Positions 17,196 to 25,857 of a stretch of DNA of 64,000 nucleotides are shown here, one piece after another. The stretch comes from CAZNPL01 sp964574815 (GTDB taxonomy: Bacteria; Planctomycetota; Phycisphaerae; UBA1845): contig CAZNPL010000022.1 in assembly GCA_964574815.1 (NCBI GenBank), positions 40,888-104,887 on the forward strand, read 5' to 3'. The position numbers and the translations under genes are program-made. A model generated the notes under the pieces. The model was given only the letters and a program-made list of their open reading frames with translations, did no database searches and had not been told where the DNA came from. Position 1 is the stretch's first letter. Every line of letters starts with the position of its first letter.

Positions 17196-17915
17196 ATGAA
17201 AGCATATCAAACGACTCTACTTATCGCCCTGGTGACTTTATCACATGCCTCTGCTCGCGCAGACTCGGTCTGGATCTGGACCAACAGCGCGGTCGGCGAG
17301 GGCTTAGCTCAAGTCTTCGACGGTGGTCCTGCCGTTATGGACTCCGTCGACCGGCATGGAACAGTAGCTCCAACGCTCGCGTTTCGGGCTACCGACGCAA
17401 CGCGTCCGAGCAGTCTCGGTGCTTTGGCTTCTGCGAACGGCGAGTCATTTGTCGGCGATTTTGGTCGAATCCTGCGCGTAATGGTGGACTTCAGCGCCTC
17501 CTATGCGTCATCGCTGAGCCCGGGCGGCGATCGTCCCGGGGGACGGGCGGAAGGGATGCTCACCTCGGTCGTCGAGTTCGTCATGCCCGTCGACGAACTG
17601 GATTGGTTCTACGGCCTCGGAATCACGGAAGACGTGGGATTCGAGGGTGCAAGCAGTGTAGTCGTTGAGAACATGACGCAAACCAGAACGCTTCTTACGC
17701 TTACGTCCGAGATGGGAAACGAGACTATTCTTGAAGGGCATGCGGGCGACCTGATCCGCATCACGTCCCAGATGTCGGGAAGGGGCGACGCCCCCGGCGG
17801 TTTCGGAATTCTCCAGAATTACAGCGCCCGGCTCGACATGATCTTCACCATCCCCGAACCCTCCACAGCCCTCCTGCTGCTCGGGGGCTTGCTTGTTCTG
17901 CAATCGCGAAAGTAA
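17196..17915 (+). CDS. PEP-CTERM sorting-domain protein of unknown function
   Basis: The 239-residue exported protein has a signal peptide (KAYQTTLLIALVTLSHASARA) and a beta-rich body without a recognised domain. The tail reads IPEPSTALLLLGGLLVLQSRK. The Pro-Glu-Pro motif, hydrophobic helix and basic end are the PEP-CTERM sorting signal known to be processed by exosortases. The protein is therefore expected at the cell surface or in extracellular matrix. I chose ATG 17196 because GGAG lies nine bases upstream and the signal peptide starts there. ATG 17181 is an alternative. Low sequence complexity in the upstream spacer suggests its own transcript. No exosortase gene is nearby. Confidence 0.8.
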   Translation: MKAYQTTLLIALVTLSHASARADSVWIWTNSAVGEGLAQVFDGGPAVMDSVDRHGTVAPTLAFRATDATRPSSLGALASANGESFVGDFGRILRVMVDFSASYASSLSPGGDRPGGRAEGMLTSVVEFVMPVDELDWFYGLGITEDVGFEGASSVVVENMTQTRTLLTLTSEMGNETILEGHAGDLIRITSQMSGRGDAPGGFGILQNYSARLDMIFTIPEPSTALLLLGGLLVLQSRK

Positions 17916-18089
17916 CCCCCGACAATCCGTCCTCACGCCCCCAAACGCCGCCCTGCCGCCCCGTCTTTCCCGCGATACCCCAACAGCGCCCCACAAACAC
18001 ACCCCCACCCTCCCCCGGCAGAGTGCGACAAGAATTGATAACAAACAGGAGCCGGAATGAACGAAACGCAACCGCCCCGTCCATTCCGC

Positions 18090-18140
18090 CTCCCGTCCCT
18101 TCTCCTCTCTCCTCTCTACTTTCTGCTCTCTCTCCTCTCC
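18090..18140. repeat. Pyrimidine-rich tract next to the malate dehydrogenase stop
   Basis: About 50 bases consist almost only of C and T, mostly CTCT and TCTCC units. The minus strand is correspondingly purine-rich just after the mdh stop. It could form a slippage-prone or triplex-prone tract and may serve as a transcript end signal. It is non-coding. Confidence 0.5.
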
Positions 18141-19085
18141 TTACCCTCCCAAGAACTTCTCCGCCAACTGCACGATCTCCTTCACGTGCGCCACGCTCGA
18201 CTCGAACGACTTCCGCTCCTCGTCGTTGAACTCGATCTCGATGACCTTCTCGACCCCGTTGCGGCCCAGCATGCACGGCACGCCGACGAAGTACCCGCCG
18301 ACCCCGTACTCCTCGGTGCAGAATCCCGCACACGGCAGAATGCGCCGCTTGTCCTTGATGATCGCCTCCGCCATCGCGATCGTCCCGGCCGCCGGCGCAT
18401 AGTACGCACTCGTCCCCATCAGCTTGACAATCTCCCCGCCGCCCATCTTCGTCCGCTGGATAATCGCGTCGAGCTTCTCCTTGGGAATCAACTGCGTCAC
18501 CGGGATGCCCGCCACCGACGTGTACCGCGGCAGCGGAACCATGTCGTCCCCGTGCCCGCCCAGAAGCAACGCGTCGATGTCCTCCACGCTGCAGTCCAGC
18601 TCCATCGCGATGAACGTGCGGAACCGGGCGATGTCCAGACACCCCGCCTGCCCCACCACGCGCTTCGTATCAAACCCCGTCCTCTTCCACGCCGTGTACA
18701 CCATCGCATCCAGCGGGTTCGAAACGACGATCAGAATCGCGTTCGGCGAGTGCTTGGCCACCTGCTCCGAGCACGAGCCGACAATCTTCACGTTCGTCTC
18801 CACCAGGTCGTCCCGGCTCATACCCGGCTTACGCGGCAGCCCGGCCGTCATGATCACCACGTCGCTGTTCGCCGTGTCGGCGTAGTCGGCCGTCCCCACG
18901 ATATTGGCGTCGAAGCGATCCACAGGCCGGCACTGGGCCAGGTCGAGCGCCTTCCCCTTCGTCTTGTCCGCCAGATCCGGAATGTCCAGCAGCACGATGT
19001 CGCCGAGCTCCTTTTCGGCCGCCCACACGGCGCAGCTCGCACCCACGTTTCCGGCCCCAATGATGGTGATCTTTGCGCGCTTCAT
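18141..19085 (-). CDS. mdh: NAD-dependent malate dehydrogenase (LDH-like type)
   Basis: The 314-residue protein starts KRAKITIIGAGNVGASCAVW, a Rossmann NAD loop. The substrate loop TAGLPRKPGMSRDDL has the Arg pattern that selects malate over lactate. VVSNPLDAMVY and the catalytic His in GGHGDDMVPL follow. It interconverts malate and oxaloacetate in the TCA cycle. The start at 19085 follows AGGAGAACACGAC. Length and motifs fit bacterial MDH type 3 (LDH-like). It appears to be a single-gene transcript, and the downstream side is a pyrimidine tract rather than a standard hairpin. Confidence 0.93.
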   Translation of the reverse strand: MKRAKITIIGAGNVGASCAVWAAEKELGDIVLLDIPDLADKTKGKALDLAQCRPVDRFDANIVGTADYADTANSDVVIMTAGLPRKPGMSRDDLVETNVKIVGSCSEQVAKHSPNAILIVVSNPLDAMVYTAWKRTGFDTKRVVGQAGCLDIARFRTFIAMELDCSVEDIDALLLGGHGDDMVPLPRYTSVAGIPVTQLIPKEKLDAIIQRTKMGGGEIVKLMGTSAYYAPAAGTIAMAEAIIKDKRRILPCAGFCTEEYGVGGYFVGVPCMLGRNGVEKVIEIEFNDEERKSFESSVAHVKEIVQLAEKFLGG

Positions 19086-19466
19086 GTCGTGTTCTCCTAG
19101 GAGTTGAGTGGTACGGAACCAGACTACCGCCGCTTCAAACGCAAAGTATACAGCATCACCAACCCCTGCCAACCGAAATCACAACCCCCCGCAACGTGCC
19201 CCATCCGTTGCGAACCAAGGGGTGGGGTATCACCGCATTGCCGGGAGAGCCCCCTCCTGCGTCCCTGCGTCCCAGCGCCCCTTCGTCCCTCGCCTCGCAC
19301 ACACCAACGGCCGCGCTACGCAAGCACGATTTCCCTTGTTCCAATAGCCGCGACCGTATACCCTTCCACCGGCCGGAAAACAAAAGCAATTCCGGGCCGC
19401 GCGACGATGATATAAGGCCGGAGCGCGGCACGCTCGACTCGTTCGGCGCGGTAGCGAGTCTCGAAC
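19086..19466. other. Divergent spacer between mdh and murI
   Basis: About 380 bp with no gene. It contains a repeat copy at 19196-19227 and should hold both promoters, though no convincing -35/-10 pair is visible. Confidence 0.4.
19196..19227. repeat. GTGCCCCATCC..GGTGGGG repeat, second copy
   Basis: This 32-bp element opens GTGCCCCATCC and closes AGGGGTGGGG. It is related to 16652-16688 and lies in the mdh-murI spacer. Confidence 0.45.
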
Positions 19467-20333
19467 ATGCACGTGGATCGACAACCCATCGCAGTCTTCG
19501 ACTCCGGGCTCGGAGGCCTGACCGTCGTCCGCGAGCTCCGCCGCCGCCTCCCCCACGAAGACGTCGTCTACTTCGGAGACACCGCCCGAGTCCCCTACGG
19601 CACCAAAACCCCCGAAACCGTCCTGCGCTTCGCCCGGGAAAACTGTGCCTTCCTCCTGCGCCTCAACCCCAAATGCATCGTCACCGCCTGCAATACCGCC
19701 AGCGCCGTCTGCCTGCCCGAGCTCGCCAAGGAACTCCCCGTCCCCATCCTCGGCGTGGTCCGACCGGGCGCGGCCGCCGCAATCCAGGCCGCCGCCGCCC
19801 GCGACCTCATCGCCGTCATCGCCACCGAGGCCACAATCGCCTCCAACGCCTACCGCAACGCCATCCACGCCCTCGACCCCCTGCGAGCAGTCATCCAGAC
19901 CTCTTGCCCGCTCTTCGTCCCGGTGGTCGAAGAAGGCCTGGACCCGGAAGATCAAATCATCGAACTCCTCCTGAACCGATACCTCGCAACCCTCCGCCGC
20001 CTCTCCCCGGCCGTCGTCGTACTCGGCTGCACGCATTACCCCATGCTGCGCGAGGCCCTCGACCGCTTCTTCGGCCCCCGCGTCACCCTCATCGACTCCG
20101 CCTCGGCCACCGCCGCCGCCGTCGAACGGACCCTCGACGCCATGAACGCGTTGTCGGACCTCCCCGGCCGTGGTAGCCTCCATTGCTATGTCAGCGACAA
20201 CCCGCGCAGATTTCAGAGCCTCGGCTCCCGCTTCCTCGGAGAACCGATCCCCGATGTCGTGCGCATATGCCCCGAAGAACTGCCGGCCACCGGCGCAGAC
20301 GCCCGTACCGCCGCGACGCGCGTATCGGCCTAA
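19467..20333 (+). CDS. murI: Glutamate racemase
   Basis: The 288-residue protein has the racemase signatures in order: FDSGLGGLTVVREL with the conserved Asp/Ser, GDTARVPYGTK, TACNTASA with the first catalytic Cys, and GCTHYPML with the second. It supplies D-glutamate for peptidoglycan by converting L-Glu to D-Glu. Length is normal. The ribosome-binding site is weak, but no other ATG precedes the conserved DSGLGG block. The start of the following HEAT-repeat lipoprotein may lie inside the 3' end of this gene. Its presence indicates peptidoglycan synthesis in this planctomycete-like host. Confidence 0.93.
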   Translation: MHVDRQPIAVFDSGLGGLTVVRELRRRLPHEDVVYFGDTARVPYGTKTPETVLRFARENCAFLLRLNPKCIVTACNTASAVCLPELAKELPVPILGVVRPGAAAAIQAAAARDLIAVIATEATIASNAYRNAIHALDPLRAVIQTSCPLFVPVVEEGLDPEDQIIELLLNRYLATLRRLSPAVVVLGCTHYPMLREALDRFFGPRVTLIDSASATAAAVERTLDAMNALSDLPGRGSLHCYVSDNPRRFQSLGSRFLGEPIPDVVRICPEELPATGADARTAATRVSA

Positions 20334-21141
20334 GACTCGAACACACGCTCTGTGGCTTACCATTCCCCTGCTAACGATCGCCTGCGGCTGCGCCGGCAAA
20401 AAAACCCACAAACCGGGCTGGCTCATGTCCGAGTCCGACGCAAGCCGTTATGTCTCCGTCGCACTTGATGACCCCAACCCGGACGCCCGGCGCGACGCCA
20501 TCGAGTGCCTTGCCGAAACCCGATTCGCCCAAGACAACATCGTAGTCGACGCCTGCCGCATCATCGCCTGTACCGACCCGAGCGAAAGCGTCCGATGCGC
20601 CGCCGTTCGATTGCTCAGTGAATCAGGCCGCCCCGAAGCCGCCACGACGCTCATCGAAGTCCTCCAATCGTCGAGAACTTCAACAAGCGTGGGAGAAAGG
20701 GTCCGCCTGACCGCAGTTCGCGGACTCGAACACATGGCTCGCAATAACGTGCTCCCATCGGACAAACAGGACGCCGCCGTCGCGGTCACCATCCGCCTCT
20801 TGGAGGAAGATCCATCGCGCGACGTCCAGATCGCGGCCGCCACGCTCCTCGGAGAGTTTCCCCGCCTCGCCGCCGTAAACGCCCTCATCTCGGGCCTGAA
20901 CCACGGCGACTTTGGCGTCGTCTACCACGCGGAACGATCCCTCATGCGACTCACCGGCGTCACGCACGATCACGATCCCCACGACTGGCGCGCATGGCTG
21001 GCACAGGTGGACGATCCCTTCGCAAAAAGAGGAGCGCTCGACGATCAGTTGACGCCGGTCGAGCCAAAGAGCTGGTGGCAGCGGACAAGCGCGTCGATGA
21101 AACGGGCGCTGTCCGGCTTCCGCCCCAAACAGGACGGATAA
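20254..21141 (+). CDS. HEAT-repeat lipoprotein
   Basis: The frame is open across the murI stop and codes for a protein with HEAT-like helical repeats. Helices such as DDPNPDARRDAIECLAE, TDPSESVRCAAVRLLSES and DPSRDVQIAAATLLGEF recur about every 35-40 residues. A hydrophobic stretch, LWLTIPLLTIACGCAG, contains a lipobox-like TIAC, suggesting a lipid-anchored protein. The start is uncertain. ATG 20254 lies inside murI and would give a long N-region, whereas the natural signal peptide seems to begin near 20340, where no ATG/GTG/TTG is in frame. A CTG start at 20350 or a small frameshift are alternatives. It is probably a scaffold for protein-protein contacts. Confidence 0.68.
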   Translation: MSCAYAPKNCRPPAQTPVPPRRAYRPKTRTHALWLTIPLLTIACGCAGKKTHKPGWLMSESDASRYVSVALDDPNPDARRDAIECLAETRFAQDNIVVDACRIIACTDPSESVRCAAVRLLSESGRPEAATTLIEVLQSSRTSTSVGERVRLTAVRGLEHMARNNVLPSDKQDAAVAVTIRLLEEDPSRDVQIAAATLLGEFPRLAAVNALISGLNHGDFGVVYHAERSLMRLTGVTHDHDPHDWRAWLAQVDDPFAKRGALDDQLTPVEPKSWWQRTSASMKRALSGFRPKQDG

Positions 21142-21186
21142 CAGGCGGCCGACCCATCGGCGCCGGCAAAAGCAACGTAAACTCAC

Positions 21187-22146
21187 GTGCGGGCAATTAC
21201 CTTCGACCAAAAACTGGCTTACACCGAGACCCACCCGGATCCCACCCCGACCGACGGCGAGTGCCTCGTCAAGGTGCACCTCGCCGGCATCTGCGCCACC
21301 GACCACGAGATCACACGTGGCTACATGAACTTCCAGGGCATCCCGGGCCACGAAATGGTCGGCACCGTCGCCCACGGCTCGACCAATTGGCAAGGCAAAC
21401 GCGTCGCCTGCGAAATCAACTGCGTCTGCGGTCGTTGCGACATGTGCCAAGCCGGCCTGTCCAACCACTGCCGAAACCGAACCGTCCTCGGCATCGCAGG
21501 CCGCGACGGATGCTTCGCCGACCTCGTCGCCGTCCCCGAGCGAAACCTACACGAAGTCCCCGACACGATCACCGACGAAGCGGCCGTCTTCATTGAACCC
21601 CTCGCCGCGGCCTATCAGGTCATCAAACAGGTTCCCATCGAACGGCGAATGAACGTGGCCATGGTCGGCAGCGGCCGCCTCGGCCTCCTCGTGGCACAAG
21701 TCCTCGCCCACACCGGCTGCAAGCTCGAGGTCTTCGGCCGAAACCCACAGACGCTCCTGTTCTGCGAGAAAAAACGCATCCAGGGAACCCCGATCGACGA
21801 CATGCGCCCCAAAAACGACCGCGACGTCGTCGTCGAATGCACCGGCTCACCCGAGGGACTCCGCATCGCCCTCGCACTCGTCCGCCCACGCGGCACCATC
21901 GTCCTCAAAAGCACCCACGCCACGGACGCCCCCGTCAACCTGACGCCCGCCGTGGTCAACGAGGTCACCATCGTCGGCAGCCGATGCGGTCCGTTTCCCG
22001 AAGCAATCGCCGCCCTCGCCCGCCGAGACGTCGAGGTCTCCTCAATGGTCGCACGTGCGTACCGCCTCAATCGCGGGCTCGAAGCCTTCGAAGCCTCGGC
22101 GGATCCCAACAACATCAAAGTGCTCCTGCGCATCCAGCCGCGCTGA
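21187..22146 (+). CDS. Zinc-dependent medium-chain alcohol dehydrogenase
   Basis: The 319-residue MDR-superfamily protein uses a GTG start. It has the catalytic zinc region GICATDHEITRGY and GHEMVGTV, the four-Cys structural zinc loop CVCGRCDMCQAGLSNHC, and a Rossmann loop MVGSGRLGLLVAQVL. FIEPLAAAYQ matches the subgroup that includes threonine and sorbitol dehydrogenases. It should oxidise an alcohol with NAD(P)+, but the substrate cannot be told. It is a little shorter than the usual 340-350 residues. The gene lies 45 bp after the HEAT lipoprotein and 31 bp before the YfiH-type gene on the same strand, so these may form one transcript from murI onward. Confidence 0.87.
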   Translation: MRAITFDQKLAYTETHPDPTPTDGECLVKVHLAGICATDHEITRGYMNFQGIPGHEMVGTVAHGSTNWQGKRVACEINCVCGRCDMCQAGLSNHCRNRTVLGIAGRDGCFADLVAVPERNLHEVPDTITDEAAVFIEPLAAAYQVIKQVPIERRMNVAMVGSGRLGLLVAQVLAHTGCKLEVFGRNPQTLLFCEKKRIQGTPIDDMRPKNDRDVVVECTGSPEGLRIALALVRPRGTIVLKSTHATDAPVNLTPAVVNEVTIVGSRCGPFPEAIAALARRDVEVSSMVARAYRLNRGLEAFEASADPNNIKVLLRIQPR

Positions 22147-22177
22147 CGCGAGACACGAAACTCGGGTTCGTCTGCCG

Positions 22178-22942
22178 ATGACACGTCCATCTTTCAACTT
22201 CTGGCGATCCGAATTGCTTGCAGACCAGGACGGCCTCATACACGCCATGACCCTGCGCGACGCAAACATGGCACTGAGCGTCGGCTCGGACATCGGCGGC
22301 ACCACCGAGCGCCGCCGCCTCGCCTGCGACGCACTCTCCGTACCGTTCGATCGCCTGACGTCCGGACATCAGGTCCACGGAACACGCATCGCCGTTGTCA
22401 CCGGACCACTCGTCGGCCGCGGACGGGACCGTTCCACCCGCCGAATTCCTGAGACCGACGGCCTCGTCACTAATGAACGCAACGTGCCGCTGATGGTCAT
22501 CGGCGCCGATTGCGCCTTGATCGCAGTCTACGATCCGACAAAGCACGCGATCGGCGTCGCCCACAGCGGATGGCGAGGCACCGCTGCAGGCATGCCCGAG
22601 GCCCTCGTCGCCTCCCTGTCGAAAACGTACGGCTCGCGCCCCGCGGATCTCCTGGCCGCGATCTCACCCTGCGCCGGGCCTTGCTGCTATGAGGTTGGAG
22701 ACGACGTGGTCACCGCTTTCCACCGCCGGGATCGCGGCTCACCGGCGGCACTCTCGCGTCGCAATGGCACGTGGTACCTCGACCTCGCCGGCGCCGTCGA
22801 ACGAGGCTTGCAAACCGCCGGCCTCCAGCCACACCACGTGGACCGCGCCAACCACTGTACCATCTGCAACACCGACTGCTTCTCCTATCGACGCGAAGGC
22901 CGCGCCGTCGGCCAATCGGCCCTGATTGCCGCACTGGCGTAA
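22178..22942 (+). CDS. YfiH/laccase-domain protein (purine nucleoside phosphorylase-like)
   Basis: The 254-residue protein carries the family motifs SGHQVHGTRI, MVIGADCALIAVYD, AHSGWRGTAAG, AISPCAGPCCYEVG and CNTDCFSYRREG. The conserved His/Cys residues form the metal site of the multi-copper-polyphenol-oxidase-like (YfiH/YlmD/FAMIN) family. Members have been shown to act on adenosine and inosine (deaminase, phosphorylase) and have been linked to editing of peptidoglycan precursors. The nearby glutamate racemase would fit the latter. I start at ATG 22178, 31 bp after the dehydrogenase stop, because upstream codons overlap that gene. Confidence 0.87.
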   Translation: MTRPSFNFWRSELLADQDGLIHAMTLRDANMALSVGSDIGGTTERRRLACDALSVPFDRLTSGHQVHGTRIAVVTGPLVGRGRDRSTRRIPETDGLVTNERNVPLMVIGADCALIAVYDPTKHAIGVAHSGWRGTAAGMPEALVASLSKTYGSRPADLLAAISPCAGPCCYEVGDDVVTAFHRRDRGSPAALSRRNGTWYLDLAGAVERGLQTAGLQPHHVDRANHCTICNTDCFSYRREGRAVGQSALIAALA

Positions 22943-23164
22943 ACGGCCCGCACGGACCGTCGGCCAGCCCGCGTCCATTCGCCTCCGAAGTCCACGGATT
23001 TACCTTACCAAACACTCACTGAATCTTCGCGCCACCTTCATCGATCTCCAGCTAGACTACACGGAGTATCGCGCTCCGCCCGGTCGCGTGACCGGCGGAT
23101 ACGAAACTCCCCCGGCAGCGGATCCTGTCCGGAGGGAACGGGGACTGCTTGGAGGGGCTGCCGT

Positions 23165-24010
23165 ATGGGCTCAAGGTTCTACCGGAGCGTCTGGATCTCC
23201 GACGCACACCTGTGCACACGAGACTGCCAGGCCGAACTGCTCTATTCGTTTCTCGACAGCATCAAGTGCGACTACCTCTACCTCGTCGGCGACATCATCG
23301 ACGTCTGGGCGCTCAAGCGAAAGTGGTACTGGCCGGGCCAGTACAACGAGATCGTACACAAGCTGCTAAAACGATCGCGCAAAGGCGCCAAGGTTATCTT
23401 CATCCCCGGCAATCACGACGAATTCTTCAACGACTTCATCGGCTACCACTTCGGCGACGTGGAGATACGCGCCAAGGCACACCACCACACCGCCGACGGC
23501 CGCTCCTTCCTCGTCATGCACGGCCACGAGTTCGACGCCGTCGTGCTTTATCATAAATGGCTGTCCCATTTGGGAGCCTGGGCGTACGGACACCTCGTCG
23601 TGCTGAACCGCATCATCAACGCCGTCCGGCGCGCAATCGGAATGCCCTACTGGAGCCTCTCCGGAACGATCAAGCGACGCGTCAAACGCGCCGTTAACCA
23701 CATCACCGAATTCGAAACCGTCCTCGCCGAGCACGCCAGACGCGAGGGCGTCGACGGAATCATCTGCGGCCACATCCACCAGCCGGCGATGCACGACCTC
23801 GACGGAATCAGCTATTGCAACACCGGCGATTGGATCGAGAATTGCACCGCCCTCGTCGAGCATTTCGACGGCAAAATGGAGATGGTCTGGTGGCACGAGG
23901 TGGTTGACCGGCGCTGCCAGGACCTCTCGGCCAGCGTCGCATTGCCTCAGGGCGTCCTCGCACGCCCCGAGAACGGTGACCGCCTCGCCCCGGAACTGGT
24001 GAACCTCTAA
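23165..24010 (+). CDS. Calcineurin-like metallophosphoesterase (LpxH-like)
   Basis: All five metallophosphoesterase blocks are present: WISDAHLC, LVGDIIDVWAL, PGNHDEF, MHGHEFD and CGHIHQPAM. These give the two-metal site. The closest family by pattern is the UDP-2,3-diacylglucosamine diphosphatase-like group found in many non-LPS contexts. GGAGGGG, seven to ten bases upstream, fixes the start. Its stop is four bases from the btaB start, so it heads a btaB-btaA operon. That placement suggests a role in membrane lipid turnover, for example releasing phosphate from a lipid or head group, rather than lipid A synthesis. This is inference. Product length is 281 residues. Confidence 0.87.
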   Translation: MGSRFYRSVWISDAHLCTRDCQAELLYSFLDSIKCDYLYLVGDIIDVWALKRKWYWPGQYNEIVHKLLKRSRKGAKVIFIPGNHDEFFNDFIGYHFGDVEIRAKAHHHTADGRSFLVMHGHEFDAVVLYHKWLSHLGAWAYGHLVVLNRIINAVRRAIGMPYWSLSGTIKRRVKRAVNHITEFETVLAEHARREGVDGIICGHIHQPAMHDLDGISYCNTGDWIENCTALVEHFDGKMEMVWWHEVVDRRCQDLSASVALPQGVLARPENGDRLAPELVNL

Positions 24011-24014
24011 TAGG

Positions 24015-24659
24015 ATGTCGTCACCGGTGCCCCATTCTCGGATACAAGATCGCCGCGGGGCCGCAGTCCGCAGGTTCTACACCTACCAATCCCGCATCTA
24101 CGACCACACCCGCTGGATGATCCTTCGCCACCGCCGCGATGCCATCGAGCAACTGCGCACCCGCCCCGACAGCCGCATCCTCGAAATCGGTTGCGGAACC
24201 GGCCTCAACTTCTCCCACCTGACGCCCCTTCTGGACCCGAAGCAAGGGGCCCTGATCGGAGCAGACTTCTCCGAACCCATGCTCCGTCGGGCACAGACCC
24301 GCGTCGACCGTCACCAATGGACAAACGTCCATCTCGTGCTGACCGATGCGTCGAACATGCACTTCACGCAGCAATTCGACGCCGTCCTGTTCTCCTACAG
24401 CCTGACAATGGTGGGCGACTGGCGCCGAGCGATTCAAAACGCCTACGACCACCTGAACCCGGGCGGACGGGTCGTCGTGCTCGATTTCGGTGACTTCGCC
24501 CGCTGGGGCCTCCTGCGACCGCTGATGCGCCTCTGGCTTCGCGCAAACCACGTCGATATCAGCAGGCCCTATCTCGGCGGTCTGCAGCAGCTTTTCGCCG
24601 ACCTTCACGTTTCCCGCTGGCTCGGCGGCTATGGATTCGTCGCCGCCGGCACGAGGTAA
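24015..24659 (+). CDS. btaB: S-adenosylmethionine N-methyltransferase for betaine lipid (BtaB-like)
   Basis: The 214-residue class I methyltransferase has motif I ILEIGCGTGLNFSHL, then LIGADFSEPML, and TDASNMHFTQQFDAVLFSY around the post-I acidic region. In BtaB proteins, three N-methylations turn diacylglyceryl-homoserine into the betaine lipid DGTS. The specific call rests on the immediately downstream btaA (four-base gap) and on the RRFYTYQSRIYDHTRW N-terminus, which resembles BtaB. On sequence alone a ubiquinone/menaquinone-type methyltransferase would be the alternative. Confidence 0.82.
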   Translation: MSSPVPHSRIQDRRGAAVRRFYTYQSRIYDHTRWMILRHRRDAIEQLRTRPDSRILEIGCGTGLNFSHLTPLLDPKQGALIGADFSEPMLRRAQTRVDRHQWTNVHLVLTDASNMHFTQQFDAVLFSYSLTMVGDWRRAIQNAYDHLNPGGRVVVLDFGDFARWGLLRPLMRLWLRANHVDISRPYLGGLQQLFADLHVSRWLGGYGFVAAGTR

Positions 24660-24663
24660 ATCC

Positions 24664-25857
24664 ATGATTCCGACCACCGATATGAACAGCGGATGCAAGC
24701 GGCCTCTGCTGGAACGCTTGGTGTTCCGCGGCATCGTCTTCAACATGTCGTGGGAAGATCCCGAAATGGATCGCCAGGCGCTTCACGTCGGTCCTAACGA
24801 CACCGTCGTCTCGATCACCTCCGCCGGCTGCAACCCGCTGAACCTCCTCTGCCAGCGCCCGAAACACCTGATCTGCGTCGACGGAAACCCCGCCCAGAAC
24901 GCCGTCCTCGAACTCAAGCTCGCCGCCATCGACCAACTCGATTACGAAGCATTCTTCGACATCTTCGCCGCCCGAAATCCCGCCCGCGTCAAGCCGTATT
25001 ACCGCAACACGCTCCGACCCGCGATGTCGCCGCGCGCACAGGCGTTCTGGGACAAGAATCTCAAGCTCGTCGCAGGCGGTCTCTACAACTACGGTCGCAC
25101 CGGCTTGTTTTTCCGCGTCCTGCGGGCCTACCTGAAATCGCTGCGCCTCACCCCGAAGCAGATCGAAACGTTCTTCGCATGCAAGACCCTCCAGGAGCAG
25201 CAGGCGCTTTACCACGCACTGGTGGCTCCCCGACTCTGGGGCCCCGCCAGCCGGGCCTTCGTAAGCTTCCGCCCGCTCATGTACCTCGCCGGCGTGCACC
25301 CCACTCAGTTCGATCTCGTCGATGGCCGACACAGCATGTTCGACTACGTCAAAGAGCGAATCGAGCACGTGCTGACGCGCGTCCCGGTCGGCGACAATTA
25401 CTTCCTCTCCCAGGCCGTCACAGGCCGCTTCCGCGAAAACGCCGTGCCCCCCTATCTGCGGCGGGAAAACTTCGAGATCCTGCGAGACCTGCTCGACCGC
25501 ATCCAAATCGTAAACGGCTGGCTGGGACCCTACCTCGACACACTGCCCGCCGAGTCGGTGAACAAATTCAACCTTCTCGACATATTCGACTGGATGTCGC
25601 CCGAAGCCTTCGAGGACACGATGCGCAGCGTCCTACGCGCCGCCGCACCGAACGCCAGACTGATTTACCGCTCGGGCAGCTACCGCTTCGATCCCCCGGC
25701 CACAATCCAACCCCACGTGCACCACCACGCCGAGCTCTCCCGAAAACTCCTCGCCATCGACCGCTCCGCTACCTACGGAAGCTTCTACGTCTTCTCGGTA
25801 ACAAAGAACCGCCCTACTGCCCAAACAAATCCCCGCTGTAAATCGCGTTCGGCATGA
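24664..25857 (+). CDS. btaA: SAM:diacylglycerol 3-amino-3-carboxypropyltransferase (BtaA, DUF3419)
   Basis: The 397-residue protein shows the DUF3419 pattern: NMSWEDPEMDRQAL, VVSITSAGCNPLNLL, ICVDGNPAQNAVLELKLAA and, near the C-terminus, FNLLDIFDWM and IYRSGSYR. BtaA transfers the aminocarboxypropyl group of SAM to diacylglycerol, giving diacylglyceryl-homoserine for methylation by BtaB. Betaine lipids replace phospholipids, classically under phosphate limitation. It is the last gene of the three-gene operon. Its last 44 bases overlap the 3' end of the opposite radical-SAM gene. No Pho box was identified upstream of the operon, although I cannot exclude one. Confidence 0.9.
   Translation: MIPTTDMNSGCKRPLLERLVFRGIVFNMSWEDPEMDRQALHVGPNDTVVSITSAGCNPLNLLCQRPKHLICVDGNPAQNAVLELKLAAIDQLDYEAFFDIFAARNPARVKPYYRNTLRPAMSPRAQAFWDKNLKLVAGGLYNYGRTGLFFRVLRAYLKSLRLTPKQIETFFACKTLQEQQALYHALVAPRLWGPASRAFVSFRPLMYLAGVHPTQFDLVDGRHSMFDYVKERIEHVLTRVPVGDNYFLSQAVTGRFRENAVPPYLRRENFEILRDLLDRIQIVNGWLGPYLDTLPAESVNKFNLLDIFDWMSPEAFEDTMRSVLRAAAPNARLIYRSGSYRFDPPATIQPHVHHHAELSRKLLAIDRSATYGSFYVFSVTKNRPTAQTNPRCKSRSA

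Noticed and set aside
18057..19100. 347-residue plus-strand frame opposite mdh
   Set aside because: The translation is Arg/His/Leu-rich and unlike a protein family. The minus strand is a clear malate dehydrogenase.
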